The translations under genes and the position numbers were made by a program. From Clostridiales bacterium (lineage in GTDB: Bacteria > Bacillota > Clostridia > Lachnospirales > Lachnospiraceae), in the NCBI GenBank assembly GCA_019416265.1, contig DXXQ01000181.1:1-19527 (forward strand): a stretch of 19,527 bases of DNA, given 5' to 3'. This document shows positions 7,841 to 15,397 of the stretch, piece after piece (position 1 is the stretch's first letter; the number at the start of each line of letters is the position of its first letter). The notes below the pieces were generated by a model. That model saw only the letters and a list, made by a program, of their open reading frames with translations, ran no database searches and was not told where the DNA came from.

Positions 7841-9244
7841 TTATGCTTCGTATGTTTTGATATTGAAGGATTCATGGATGCAGGTACGCGCTTCCGGAAC
7901 AGATTTGAATTCGCCTGTTTTAATCATCTGCGCTGTAATATTTCCGATGGCAGTTGCCTCGCCCGGGCCTGCCTCAACACGCTTGCCGCAGGCTTTTGCT
8001 GTAAGCTCGTTTAAGTATCCTGCGTTGGAGCCTCCGCCTACGACGCAGATTCTGCTGAAGGTACGGCCTGTCATTTCTTCCAGCTCTTTCGCTGTCTTTG
8101 CATAGCACTCTGCAAGACTGGTGTAGATAACCGTTGCAATTTCCCCTAAGGTTTCCGGAACCTTCTGTCCTGTTCTGCGGCAGTAGTCCTTTACCTCTTC
8201 CGTCATGTTTTCCGGAGAAAGGAAGCAGTCGTCATTTGCATCTACTCTGGACGGGAAATCCTTTGCTTCTTCTGCCATGGAGCAGATTTCTGCAAAGCTG
8301 TAAGCATCTCCTGTCTCATGGCGGACAGACTGGATCATCCAAAGTCCCATGATATTCTTGATGTAACGGAAGCGTCCGTTGTAGCCGCCCTCGTTTGTGA
8401 AGTTCAGTTCGCAGCTCTTCGGTGAGCAGTCAGCCTCTGCTCTTTCAATTCCCATGAGGGACCAGGTTCCGGAGCTGATGTAAATGAAATCATCATCGTT
8501 TGCAGGAACTGCAAGAACAGCAGAACCTGTATCATGGGTTGCAGGTGCAACAACCTCACAGTCAAAGCCCACTTCTTCGCGAATCTTGTCACTGAAGTGT
8601 CCGATGCTTGTTCCCGGCATAACCAGTTCCTGGAAGATTTTTCTCGGATAGCCAAGCTTGTCGATGAGTTCATAATCCCAGTCTTTTGTAACAGGGCTTA
8701 CCATCTGACCTGTAGTTGCCTCTGTATATTCGTTTGTCTTTCTGCCGGTAAGCAGATAATGGAAGTAGTCCGGTACATGAAGCAGAGTTTCTGCCTGTTC
8801 CAGATATTCCGGATGTTTTTTCTTTACTGCCATAAGCTGGTAGATTGTATTGTAAATAGCTTTCTGGATACCGGTTCTTGCATATAAATCTTCCTGAGAA
8901 ATTACCTTGTAAACTTCCTCGTCCATTCCCTCTGTACGGTGGTCACGGTAACCTACTGTATTTCCCAGTACGTTCTCATCTTTGTCAAGAAGTACGAAGT
9001 CAACACCCCAGGTATCAACGCCCATGCTTACCGGAATCTTGCCGATTTCTTTACATTTCTTTAAGCCTGCGATGACTTCTTTAAAAATACGGTCGAACTC
9101 CCAGCAAAGCTCTCCGTCTTTTTTTACCATACCGTTCTCGAAACGGTATACTTCCTCCAGAACCATTTTTCCGTTTTCCATGTGTCCCAGGATGTGACGT
9201 CCGCTGGACGCACCCATATCAATTGCAAGATAATATGTTGCCAT
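7841..9244 (-). CDS. rhaB: L-rhamnulokinase (FGGY family)
   Basis: The enzyme phosphorylates L-rhamnulose to L-rhamnulose 1-phosphate with ATP (EC 2.7.1.5). I chose the ATG at 9244, giving 467 residues. It is preceded by GAGGAGG at good spacing and opens directly into the FGGY ATPase motif AIDMGASSGR (7-16). The frame stays open 21 codons further upstream, but those codons encode an unlikely basic stretch lacking a ribosome site. Other motifs are GVDTWGVDF (75-83), APATHDTGSAV with catalytic Asp238, YISSGTWSLMG (255-265), and the adenine-binding VVGGGSNAGYLN (401-412) with GPGEATAIGN (426-435). It lies downstream of the transporter operon, whose terminator is at 9461-9489, and has its own promoter. 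Confidence 0.96.
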   Translation of the reverse strand: MATYYLAIDMGASSGRHILGHMENGKMVLEEVYRFENGMVKKDGELCWEFDRIFKEVIAGLKKCKEIGKIPVSMGVDTWGVDFVLLDKDENVLGNTVGYRDHRTEGMDEEVYKVISQEDLYARTGIQKAIYNTIYQLMAVKKKHPEYLEQAETLLHVPDYFHYLLTGRKTNEYTEATTGQMVSPVTKDWDYELIDKLGYPRKIFQELVMPGTSIGHFSDKIREEVGFDCEVVAPATHDTGSAVLAVPANDDDFIYISSGTWSLMGIERAEADCSPKSCELNFTNEGGYNGRFRYIKNIMGLWMIQSVRHETGDAYSFAEICSMAEEAKDFPSRVDANDDCFLSPENMTEEVKDYCRRTGQKVPETLGEIATVIYTSLAECYAKTAKELEEMTGRTFSRICVVGGGSNAGYLNELTAKACGKRVEAGPGEATAIGNITAQMIKTGEFKSVPEARTCIHESFNIKTYEA

Positions 9245-9353
9245 GATAAATCCTCCTCTGTTTCTTTTTCCTAGCTGTTTCCGGGATTTCCTGTCTTTTC
9301 TGCACAAAAAAAGGAACCGGCTTCCCGTACTTTTTATGATATTTTATAGGTTT

Positions 9354-9426
9354 ATGATACCATATTACCATGGGCATCTTCAATAGTGAAGAACCCCATT
9401 TGTTAAAAAAACAATCTTTATTTGCA
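9354..9426 (-). promoter_or_regulatory. rhaB promoter with 38-bp element shared with rhaA
   Basis: The 38-bp element lies at 9426-9389 on the minus strand (TGCAAATAA at one end, T7 in the middle, GGTTCTT at the other). TAATAT (9367-9362) lies 21 bp downstream, the same phase as in the rhaA promoter. An alternative promoter is TTGAAG (9383-9378), 18 bp, TATCAT (9359-9354). The leader is about 105-115 nt and contains a short GGAA...TTCC hairpin followed by T7 (9325-9306). Confidence 0.6.
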
Positions 9427-9460
9427 GATTTTCGGGACTTACGATCCCTTTTATCAGAAA

Positions 9461-9489
9461 GAGGGCGCCGCACAATGTGCGGCACCCTC
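9461..9489 (-). terminator. Rho-independent terminator of the sugar transporter operon
   Basis: On the minus strand GAGGGTGCCGCAC (9489-9477), loop ATT, and GTGCGGCGCCCTC (9473-9461) form a 13-pair GC-rich stem with one G-U pair. The sequence TTTCTGAT follows. It lies about 50 bp past the stop of the substrate-binding protein gene. The bases between this stem and the stop codon (9490-9537) show nothing else. Confidence 0.8.
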
Positions 9490-9537
9490 CGTTCCTTCGC
9501 CGTTATAACTTTATTAAATTAAATCCGAGCGTTTCAA

Positions 9538-10656
9538 TTAGTCGTAAAGGTTAGGAGCGATAGTATCGTCTTCCATGTTGTTTACGTCATACCAGTAACC
9601 AGCTGTTGGGATATCTTCTACTTCTTCGCCGTTAGCTGCTGCTGTCAGAGCGTAGATTGCGTAGTAACCCATCATAAGAGGAGACTGTGTAACAGCGCCA
9701 AGGAATGTGCCGTCAGCTACAGCTGCTTTGATGATAGAACCAGCGTCGAAACCAACACCGATAACGTCGCCATTTGCTGCGTCAGAACCAAGAACGTTTA
9801 AGTTAGCATTAGCTGCAAGAACACCTTCTGCGGAAACCTGGTTAGAACCGAAGATTGCGATACAGTTTTCTTTGGAAAGGATAGCCTGAGCCTCTGTGGA
9901 GCAAAGCTCTACAGTTGTCTGTGCCGGAACAGCTACCTGAATAAGAACGTCTGCGTCTGCTTCTTCTGCGTCTGCACCTTCAGCAGCATTTACATAGAAT
10001 TCGTTACCTGTAACTGCAACTGTTTTTCCGTCAGCTTTAACAAGCTCGATCATTTTGTTGATGAATCCAGCGCCACGAAGCTGAATGTTCTGAGCTGTAG
10101 CATCCTGGTTGATCTCACCGATGATTACCTGTCCCTCAGCGTTAGCGATAACGTCTTTGATTGCCGGGTACATGTTCTCAGCTGCTACTGCACCAGCCTG
10201 AGTATTGTCTGTAACAACTTCTGCTACTACAGAGCCTTCCGGAGCATCAGAAACACCAGTATCAAATGTTACTACCGGGATTCCGTCATCTGCACATTTC
10301 TGAAGAGCTTCTGTTACAGAAGAAGTATCGCAAGCTGCAAGCCCCATACCAACTGGTTTTGCTGCGATAGCTGTGTTGATCATGTTAACCTGGTCAGCGA
10401 TGTCAGACTCACTGTTTGGTCCCTGAGCTTTGAATGTAACACCAAGCTCGTCAGCAGCTTTCTGCATACCTTCTACTGCTGCCTGCCAGTATGTAGACTG
10501 GAAGGATTTAACCATCATCGGGAATTCATAAGCCTCGTTAGCTTTCAGTCCCTCGAACTGTGCTGCCGGATCTTCTGCTGCAAGTACCGGTGTAACTGTC
10601 ATTCCTGCTACCATTGCTGCGCTGAGTCCCAGTGCGATCACTTTTTTGATTGTCAT
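9538..10656 (-). CDS. Secreted sugar-binding protein of ABC transporter (RbsB-like), no lipobox
   Basis: The product is 372 residues and belongs to the periplasmic-binding-protein-like type I fold used by ribose, rhamnose and related pentose or deoxyhexose importers. It should capture the sugar outside the cell and deliver it to the permeases. The N-terminus is a secretory signal ending PVLA-AED (cleavage near 26/27). There is no cysteine before residue 109, so it is not a lipoprotein as written. Fold landmarks include the opening strand (FPMMVKSFQSTYWQAAVEGM), VVTFDTGV (128-135), AIFGSNQVSAEG (267-278) and VIGVGFDAG (298-306). An acidic insert (about 225-236) makes it longer than the usual 300-320 residues. 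It is the last gene of the operon, with a good AGGAGG before the ATG and a hairpin just upstream. The bound sugar cannot be read from sequence. Confidence 0.9.
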   Translation of the reverse strand: MTIKKVIALGLSAAMVAGMTVTPVLAAEDPAAQFEGLKANEAYEFPMMVKSFQSTYWQAAVEGMQKAADELGVTFKAQGPNSESDIADQVNMINTAIAAKPVGMGLAACDTSSVTEALQKCADDGIPVVTFDTGVSDAPEGSVVAEVVTDNTQAGAVAAENMYPAIKDVIANAEGQVIIGEINQDATAQNIQLRGAGFINKMIELVKADGKTVAVTGNEFYVNAAEGADAEEADADVLIQVAVPAQTTVELCSTEAQAILSKENCIAIFGSNQVSAEGVLAANANLNVLGSDAANGDVIGVGFDAGSIIKAAVADGTFLGAVTQSPLMMGYYAIYALTAAANGEEVEDIPTAGYWYDVNNMEDDTIAPNLYD

Positions 10657-10696
10657 TTTTGTTTCCTCCTTTTAATTATACACGTTTTTTTTATGC

Positions 10697-10715
10697 TAAA
10701 ACGTTAACCGTTTTA
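10697..10715. repeat. Inverted repeat between permease and binding-protein genes
   Basis: TAAAACG (10697-10703), TTAAC, CGTTTTA (10709-10715) is a perfect 7-base inverted repeat in the 81-bp gap upstream of the binding-protein gene. In the messenger it would make a small hairpin about 40 nt before the start codon. It lacks a T-run in the minus direction, so it is not a terminator. It could be a processing or stability element that raises binding-protein expression, or a LacI-type operator. Confidence 0.4.
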
Positions 10716-10737
10716 CATACACCATAAGAAATTAAAA

Positions 10738-11718
10738 TTACTGATTAGCAGCTTTTTTCTCTTTAACGATATCAATCAGTACCGCAACGATAAGTACGAC
10801 ACCTGTGATGATCTGCTGCCAGTTAGCCTGAAGTCCGATATATGGAAGACCGGTCTTCAGAAGCATGATTACATAAATACCTACAAATGTTCCAAGAATA
10901 GAACCATATCCACCGGATGCTGCAACACCGCCTACGAATACACCGCCGATAGCGTCCATCTCAAGACCTGCACCTGTACCAGGCTGTACTGTAGGTGTAA
11001 CTGCTGCATATGCAATGGCTGCAAGACCTACGAAGAAGCCGCATACAACATAAACCATTACATGGTAGAATTTAACATTGATTCCGGAAAGAGCTGCTGC
11101 TTCTTTGTTGGAACCGATCGCGATAGTGTAACGTCCGAATTTTGTATGATTCAGAACGAATTCCATCAAAAGAACTAACAGGATCATCCACAGGAAACCG
11201 ATTGGATAACGATCGGCGCTTCTTCCTGTTCCGATGGTCAGCTTAAAGATTGAGTGGAACCATCCGCCTTCCTGTGTAAGTCCCGGCCATGGAGTTGCAC
11301 TGTAAAGAGAACCAAGACCACGGGTAATCATACAGGTACAAAGTGTAGCCAGGAATGGAGGCAGGTTCATCACACCGATCAGCACACCGTTCAGAGTACC
11401 GATGATAACGCCGAGTACAATGCAGATCAGCATTGCGACTACAACCGGCACATTGTGATTTCTGATCATGGAACCACCGATAAGAGCATAGCAAACCATT
11501 CCGGTTCCGATTGACAGGTCTACACCGCCTGTGATAAGCGGGAAAGTAACACCGATAGCCATCAGAAGGTCATAGTAGGAAAAATCCAGTAAGCTCAGCA
11601 TGGTATTGTACTGTCTGAACTCTTTACTCATCATTGAGAATACGGCAGTCAGTGCAATAACAACCAGTAAAACAATAAATCTCTGATCACTTAAAATAGT
11701 TTTTTTCTTCTTAGTCAT
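10738..11718 (-). CDS. Sugar ABC transporter permease (RbsC-like), second of two
   Basis: This 326-residue integral membrane protein belongs to the branched-chain/ribose-type permease family (BPD_transp_2). Nine or ten hydrophobic helices are visible. The family motif TGGVDLSIGTGM lies near residues 63-74, and the conserved GTGAGLEMDAIGGVFVGG block precedes the last helices. It would pair with the permease at 13262-14239 as a heterodimeric channel energised by the ATPase at 11730-13241. The start has AAGGAGG 7 nt upstream, and the gene begins 11 bp after the ATPase stop. One binding protein, one ATPase and two different permeases is also the make-up of the Rhizobium RhaSTPQ rhamnose importer and of LsrABCD. 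Confidence 0.92.
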   Translation of the reverse strand: MTKKKKTILSDQRFIVLLVVIALTAVFSMMSKEFRQYNTMLSLLDFSYYDLLMAIGVTFPLITGGVDLSIGTGMVCYALIGGSMIRNHNVPVVVAMLICIVLGVIIGTLNGVLIGVMNLPPFLATLCTCMITRGLGSLYSATPWPGLTQEGGWFHSIFKLTIGTGRSADRYPIGFLWMILLVLLMEFVLNHTKFGRYTIAIGSNKEAAALSGINVKFYHVMVYVVCGFFVGLAAIAYAAVTPTVQPGTGAGLEMDAIGGVFVGGVAASGGYGSILGTFVGIYVIMLLKTGLPYIGLQANWQQIITGVVLIVAVLIDIVKEKKAANQ

Positions 11719-11729
11719 GACTGTCCTCC

Positions 11730-13241
11730 TTAATCGATACTACGTGTAGCCTTGTTCATAATGTTTTCCTGGGTTGCTTCGGAAATGTCGATATTTCCTG
11801 TAACTTTACCCTCGCACATAATGATGATTCGGTCACTCATACGGAGAACTTCTGTCATTTCAGAGGAAATCATGATAATTGATTTACCTTCTGCTGCCAG
11901 TCTGTTCATTAATTTGTAAATTTCGTTTTTGGCACCAACGTCGATACCTCTGGTAGGCTCGTCGAAGATCAGGATATCACTGTCTCTTGTCAGCCATTTC
12001 GCAATAACGACTTTCTGCTGGTTACCACCGGACAGGTTCACAACAAGCTGATCTGCAGTCGGAGTCTTTGTTGCAAGCTCTTTGATATATTTCTCAGTTA
12101 CTTCTTTTTCTTTCGCTGAGTCGATCAGAAGACCTTTTGTATACTGCTCCATTGTTGCCAGAGTTGTATTCTCAATACAGGATTTCTGAACAACACAGCC
12201 ATATCTTCTTCTGTCCTCTGACAGATAACCGATACCGTATTTAACAGCATCCTGCGGGCTGTTGATCGTAACCTCACGAAGCTGTCCACTCTTGTCCATA
12301 ATGGAAATCTTACCGCTCTGTTTCGGGTCAGCTCCAAACAGCGCTCTTGCTGTCTCTGTACGTCCTGCACCCATAAGTCCGGAGAATCCGAGAATCTCGC
12401 CTTTGCGAAGCTCAAAGCTTACGTCCTGAACCATTCTTCCTGCGTTAAGATGCTCAACCTTAAGAACTACAGGAGCATCCGGTGCAACCATACTGTGCTG
12501 CTTCGGATCTTCGTAAATAACACGACCAACCATCATGTTGATGATGTCTTCTTTTGTACTGTCTTTTGTAATAAGAGTTCCTACATAACCGCCGTCTCGC
12601 ATGACTGTTACACGGTCTGTAATAACCTTGATCTCATCCATACGGTGAGAGATATAAACGATTCCAAGACCTTTTTCACGAAGGTCGCGGATGATAACGA
12701 ATAAATCTGCAATTTCTTTTTCAGTCAGCGCTGCAGAAGGCTCGTCGAAGATAATAACCTTCGCTTTATGGGAAATCGCTTTTGCGATCTCACACATCTG
12801 CTGTTTACCAACTGTAAGATTGTGCATTTTTTCTTTCGGATTAATATCAATATTTAAATCCTGGAAAAGCTTTTTGGAATCCTCGATCATCTTTTTATCA
12901 TCGATACGGAAACCTTTTTTCGGCTCACGGCCGATAAAAATGTTCTGAGCAACAGTAAGGTCACCCACCATGTTTAATTCCTGATGTACGATTACAACAC
13001 CTGCATCCTGCGCTTCTCTGGTGTTATGGAATTCCACTTCTTTACCTTCATATGTAATGGAACCGGAGTCTTTCTGGTAAATACCGGTAAGCACCTTCAT
13101 CAATGTGGACTTTCCGGCACCGTTTTCACCCATAAGAGCATGTACTTCGCCGCGTCTTACTTCGAAATTAACATGATCCAGAGCATGAACTCCAGGAAAG
13201 GACTTATCGATGTCCTTCATAGTTAAAATAACTTCACCCAT
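11730..13241 (-). CDS. Sugar ABC transporter ATPase with two nucleotide-binding domains (RbsA/MglA-like)
   Basis: The protein is 503 residues with two tandem ATPase domains, the standard layout for this family. Domain 1 has Walker A GENGAGKST (38-46), signature LTVGKQQ (142-148), Walker B VIIFDEPS (162-169) and the switch His199. Domain 2 has a degenerate Walker A (GLMGAGRTE, about 288-296), a full signature LSGGNQQ (403-409) and Walker B ILIFDEPTRG (423-432). The altered Walker A in domain 2 and the non-consensus signature in domain 1 are normal for RbsA/MglA/XylG relatives, leaving one strong hydrolysis site. It lies between the two permease genes with gaps of 20 and 11 bp, clearly in one operon. 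The ATG is preceded by GGGAGGATG. Confidence 0.95.
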   Translation of the reverse strand: MGEVILTMKDIDKSFPGVHALDHVNFEVRRGEVHALMGENGAGKSTLMKVLTGIYQKDSGSITYEGKEVEFHNTREAQDAGVVIVHQELNMVGDLTVAQNIFIGREPKKGFRIDDKKMIEDSKKLFQDLNIDINPKEKMHNLTVGKQQMCEIAKAISHKAKVIIFDEPSAALTEKEIADLFVIIRDLREKGLGIVYISHRMDEIKVITDRVTVMRDGGYVGTLITKDSTKEDIINMMVGRVIYEDPKQHSMVAPDAPVVLKVEHLNAGRMVQDVSFELRKGEILGFSGLMGAGRTETARALFGADPKQSGKISIMDKSGQLREVTINSPQDAVKYGIGYLSEDRRRYGCVVQKSCIENTTLATMEQYTKGLLIDSAKEKEVTEKYIKELATKTPTADQLVVNLSGGNQQKVVIAKWLTRDSDILIFDEPTRGIDVGAKNEIYKLMNRLAAEGKSIIMISSEMTEVLRMSDRIIIMCEGKVTGNIDISEATQENIMNKATRSID

Positions 13242-13261
13242 TGTTACATCCTCCCTTCACA

Positions 13262-14239
13262 TTAATTCTTTCTGCGTCTTGCAGAAACATCGGCATAAAC
13301 TGCTGCGATAACGATGATACCGGTGATGATCATCTGCTGTCCTTTACCAAGACCAAAGGCCATGATACCCTGCTGCAGAAGAGAAATAATACATACGCCG
13401 ATAACAGTACCGCCGATGGATGCAAGTCCGCCGACCATTGATGTACCACCCATAACGCAGCCTGCAATTGCCTCGTTGTTGTACTGGTCACCATATCCCG
13501 GCTGAACCGTTGTATAGGTTGCTACAAAGAAGATTGCTGCGATACCTGCCATTAATCCGCAGATAATGTAAGCAAGCATACGCCATTTTCTTGTGTTAAC
13601 ACCGGAAAGACGAACAGCTTCGCTGTTGGAACCAAGGCAAAGAATATAACGTCCCGGTTTTGTGCGGTAAAGTACGATACCACAGATAACAGCAGCTCCA
13701 AGGAAGATCACAAGACCTACCGGGAAGCCCTTGTAGGAAACAAGATTTCTGAACCATCCGTTTACAGGATCACTGCTTGCAGGCCAGCTTACGGACTGTG
13801 TCTTTGTAAATACAGACGCAAGACCCTTTGCAATATTCATGGATGCCATGGATACGATGAACGGCGGTACGGACATATAAGATACCAGCCATCCGTTAAA
13901 GATACCAAAGCAGAGGCCAACCAAAATACAGATTACAATAGCTAATGCACACGGAATACCATAGCTTGTCATACAGTAACCGGAAATCAGCGCACAGCAG
14001 AACATAACCGGTCCGATGGAGAAATCAATTCCTCCTGTAGCAATTACGAAAGTAACGCCAAGTGATAAAAAGCCCAGGAAATATACATAGTTCAGAGTAG
14101 ATTTAATACTGTCAACAGCCGGGAATTTACTTCCGAGTGCAACTCTGAAGACTACGAACATTACAATCAGAATCCCCACAAGCAGGATTCTGTTAAGTCC
14201 GAGCTTTTTCACGATTGGATTTTGTTTCAGCTTTTCCAA
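13262..14239 (-). CDS. Sugar ABC transporter permease (RbsC-like), first gene of operon, probable TTG start
   Basis: This is an RbsC-type permease with nine or ten helices. It carries the motif TGGIDFSIGPVM and the conserved loop around GYGDQYNNEAIAGCVMGG. I place the start at the TTG at 14239-14237 (325 residues), because GGGAGGG lies 6 nt before it. The frame continues to a GTG at 14266 (334 residues), which has only a weak GAGAT before it and would put the ribosome site inside the coding sequence. It begins the transporter operon, after the terminator at 14334-14380 and a candidate promoter. Its partner is the permease at 10738-11718. The two differ throughout, so this is a genuine heterodimer and not a recent duplication. 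Confidence 0.9.
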   Translation of the reverse strand: MEKLKQNPIVKKLGLNRILLVGILIVMFVVFRVALGSKFPAVDSIKSTLNYVYFLGFLSLGVTFVIATGGIDFSIGPVMFCCALISGYCMTSYGIPCALAIVICILVGLCFGIFNGWLVSYMSVPPFIVSMASMNIAKGLASVFTKTQSVSWPASSDPVNGWFRNLVSYKGFPVGLVIFLGAAVICGIVLYRTKPGRYILCLGSNSEAVRLSGVNTRKWRMLAYIICGLMAGIAAIFFVATYTTVQPGYGDQYNNEAIAGCVMGGTSMVGGLASIGGTVIGVCIISLLQQGIMAFGLGKGQQMIITGIIVIAAVYADVSARRRKN

Positions 14240-14291
14240 TTTTTTTCCCTCCCTATGTTTTTTCACATCTCTGTGTTTTTCATATACACCA

Positions 14292-14320
14292 ATAATAGCG
14301 TGAAATCCTCAGAATTGTAA
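14292..14320 (-). promoter_or_regulatory. Candidate promoter of the sugar transporter operon
   Basis: On the minus strand TTACAA (14320-14315), 17 bp, TATTAT (14297-14292) is a promoter with a weak -35 and a good -10. It sits directly after the terminator of the upstream sensor operon. A near-palindrome, GGAAGATATTCC (14333-14322), precedes the -35. The leader to the TTG start is about 45-50 nt. Confidence 0.45.
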
Positions 14321-14333
14321 TGGAATATCTTCC

Positions 14334-14380
14334 AAAAAAAGGTTAAATATTTACGGTAATGTAAATATTTAACCTTTTTT
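14334..14380 (-). terminator. Long AT-rich bidirectional hairpin terminator after the sensor operon
   Basis: The arms 14335-14354 and 14361-14380 are perfect 20-base inverted copies around a 6-nt loop (GGTAAT on the plus strand). They carry an A-run on one side and a T-run on the other, so the hairpin can work in both directions. On the minus strand it lies 33 bp after the stop of the anchored binding-protein gene and ends in T7 (14340-14334). The inner arm contains the self-complementary TAAATATTTA in each half. Confidence 0.88.
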
Positions 14381-14413
14381 ATGAACACACTTTGTTTTAT
14401 CAATGAACGTCTT

Positions 14414-15397
14414 TTATTTAAGATTAAAAGGGAAGATCAGCTTCTCAATCTCGCTGTCGTACATATTGTCCGGAACAACCAGCTCACAGCCGGAATCTAT
14501 GTTTTTCTCCGTCTTTTCGCCGTTTAGCATACGAAGTGTTTCCCTTACGCCCATATATCCCATTTTAAACGCCTTCTGGACTACGAAGCCCCTGTATACT
14601 CCTTTTTCCATGAGCTGGACTGCCTCCTGGGAGGAATCGATGCCCACAACTGCAATGCGGTCCTCTGCTCCCGCATCCTTAACGGCCCGGGCAGCCCCCA
14701 CTGCGGAATACTCATTCATTCCGGCGATCATGGAAAGGTTGGGATATTTCTCCATAAGCTCCCTGGTCAGCTTATAGGATTTGTCGAAAAGAGAGTCACA
14801 GTAGACAACCTCCTCCACATTTTTTTCCAGCCTGCCAAGCCCTTCCCTAAAGCCCTGCTCACGCTCCATGGCTGTGGAAACTCCCTTGACATGGCTGACT
14901 ATGGCAATCTGGGCGTCCTCGTCAACAAGGGTCGACGCAAATTCCCCAAGCTTCCGCCCTGCCTCCAGATTATCAGTGGCGACAGTTAAGTCCTGTACTG
15001 CATTCTCTGTATAGGAGTCAATGAAGGTGATCTTGATTCCCTTTTCCCTCGCCTCCTCCAAAAGCCCGTCGCAGGCATCGAAGCTGGAGGGGGAGATCAG
15101 GATCGCATCCGGCATTTTCCGGATCGCTTCCTCAAGGAGCTCTATCTGCCGGTCCACATCCTGCTCCCTGCTGGGCGCAAGGATTTCCAGATCTGCATTA
15201 TATTCCCTTGCGGCGGTCCTTGTCCCGGAAAGAAGGGAGGTCCAGAAATCATTGGTTCCATCCTCTGTCTTAGGGATATAGATCAAAGACCATTTCTTTT
15301 CCTCTCCGCTTTGCCGCAAAAAGGAATTCCAGATTCCTGCTGCTGCCAGTACCAGAAGGAGCGCCGCCAGAGTAATCCATTTTTTATTCTTTTTCAT
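14414..15397 (-). CDS. Membrane-anchored sugar-binding sensor protein (RbsB/XylFII-like)
   Basis: The product is 327 residues. An N-terminal helix (about 7-23) without a lipobox cysteine or a clear cleavage site should anchor it in the membrane with the binding domain outside. The domain follows the type I periplasmic-binding-protein pattern: WSLIYIPKTEDGTNDFW, DAILISPSSFDAC, IKITFIDSY, LTVATDNLEAGRKLGEFA, AQIAIVSHVKGVSTAMEREQGF, MIAGMNEYSAVGAARA and RIAVVGIDSSQEAVQLM. Its gene overlaps the kinase gene by 14 bp and has AGGAGGG before the ATG. This arrangement matches known three-component sensors such as XylFII-LytS-YesN of Clostridium, where an anchored binding protein presents the sugar to the kinase. 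I therefore infer a sensing role more than transport. It could also serve as an extra receptor for the ABC importer. Confidence 0.85.
   Translation of the reverse strand: MKKNKKWITLAALLLVLAAAGIWNSFLRQSGEEKKWSLIYIPKTEDGTNDFWTSLLSGTRTAAREYNADLEILAPSREQDVDRQIELLEEAIRKMPDAILISPSSFDACDGLLEEAREKGIKITFIDSYTENAVQDLTVATDNLEAGRKLGEFASTLVDEDAQIAIVSHVKGVSTAMEREQGFREGLGRLEKNVEEVVYCDSLFDKSYKLTRELMEKYPNLSMIAGMNEYSAVGAARAVKDAGAEDRIAVVGIDSSQEAVQLMEKGVYRGFVVQKAFKMGYMGVRETLRMLNGEKTEKNIDSGCELVVPDNMYDSEIEKLIFPFNLK

Noticed and set aside
9245..9307. Upstream extension of rhaB by 21 codons
   Set aside because: The ATG at 9244 has a strong GAGGAGG and opens directly into the conserved FGGY start; the extension is basic, lacks a ribosome site and overlaps the leader.
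10697..10715. Catabolite-control (cre) site reading of the TAAAACG...CGTTTTA repeat
   Set aside because: The 5-base spacer and centre do not fit the cre consensus, and the position inside the operon is atypical. I kept it only as an unassigned inverted repeat.
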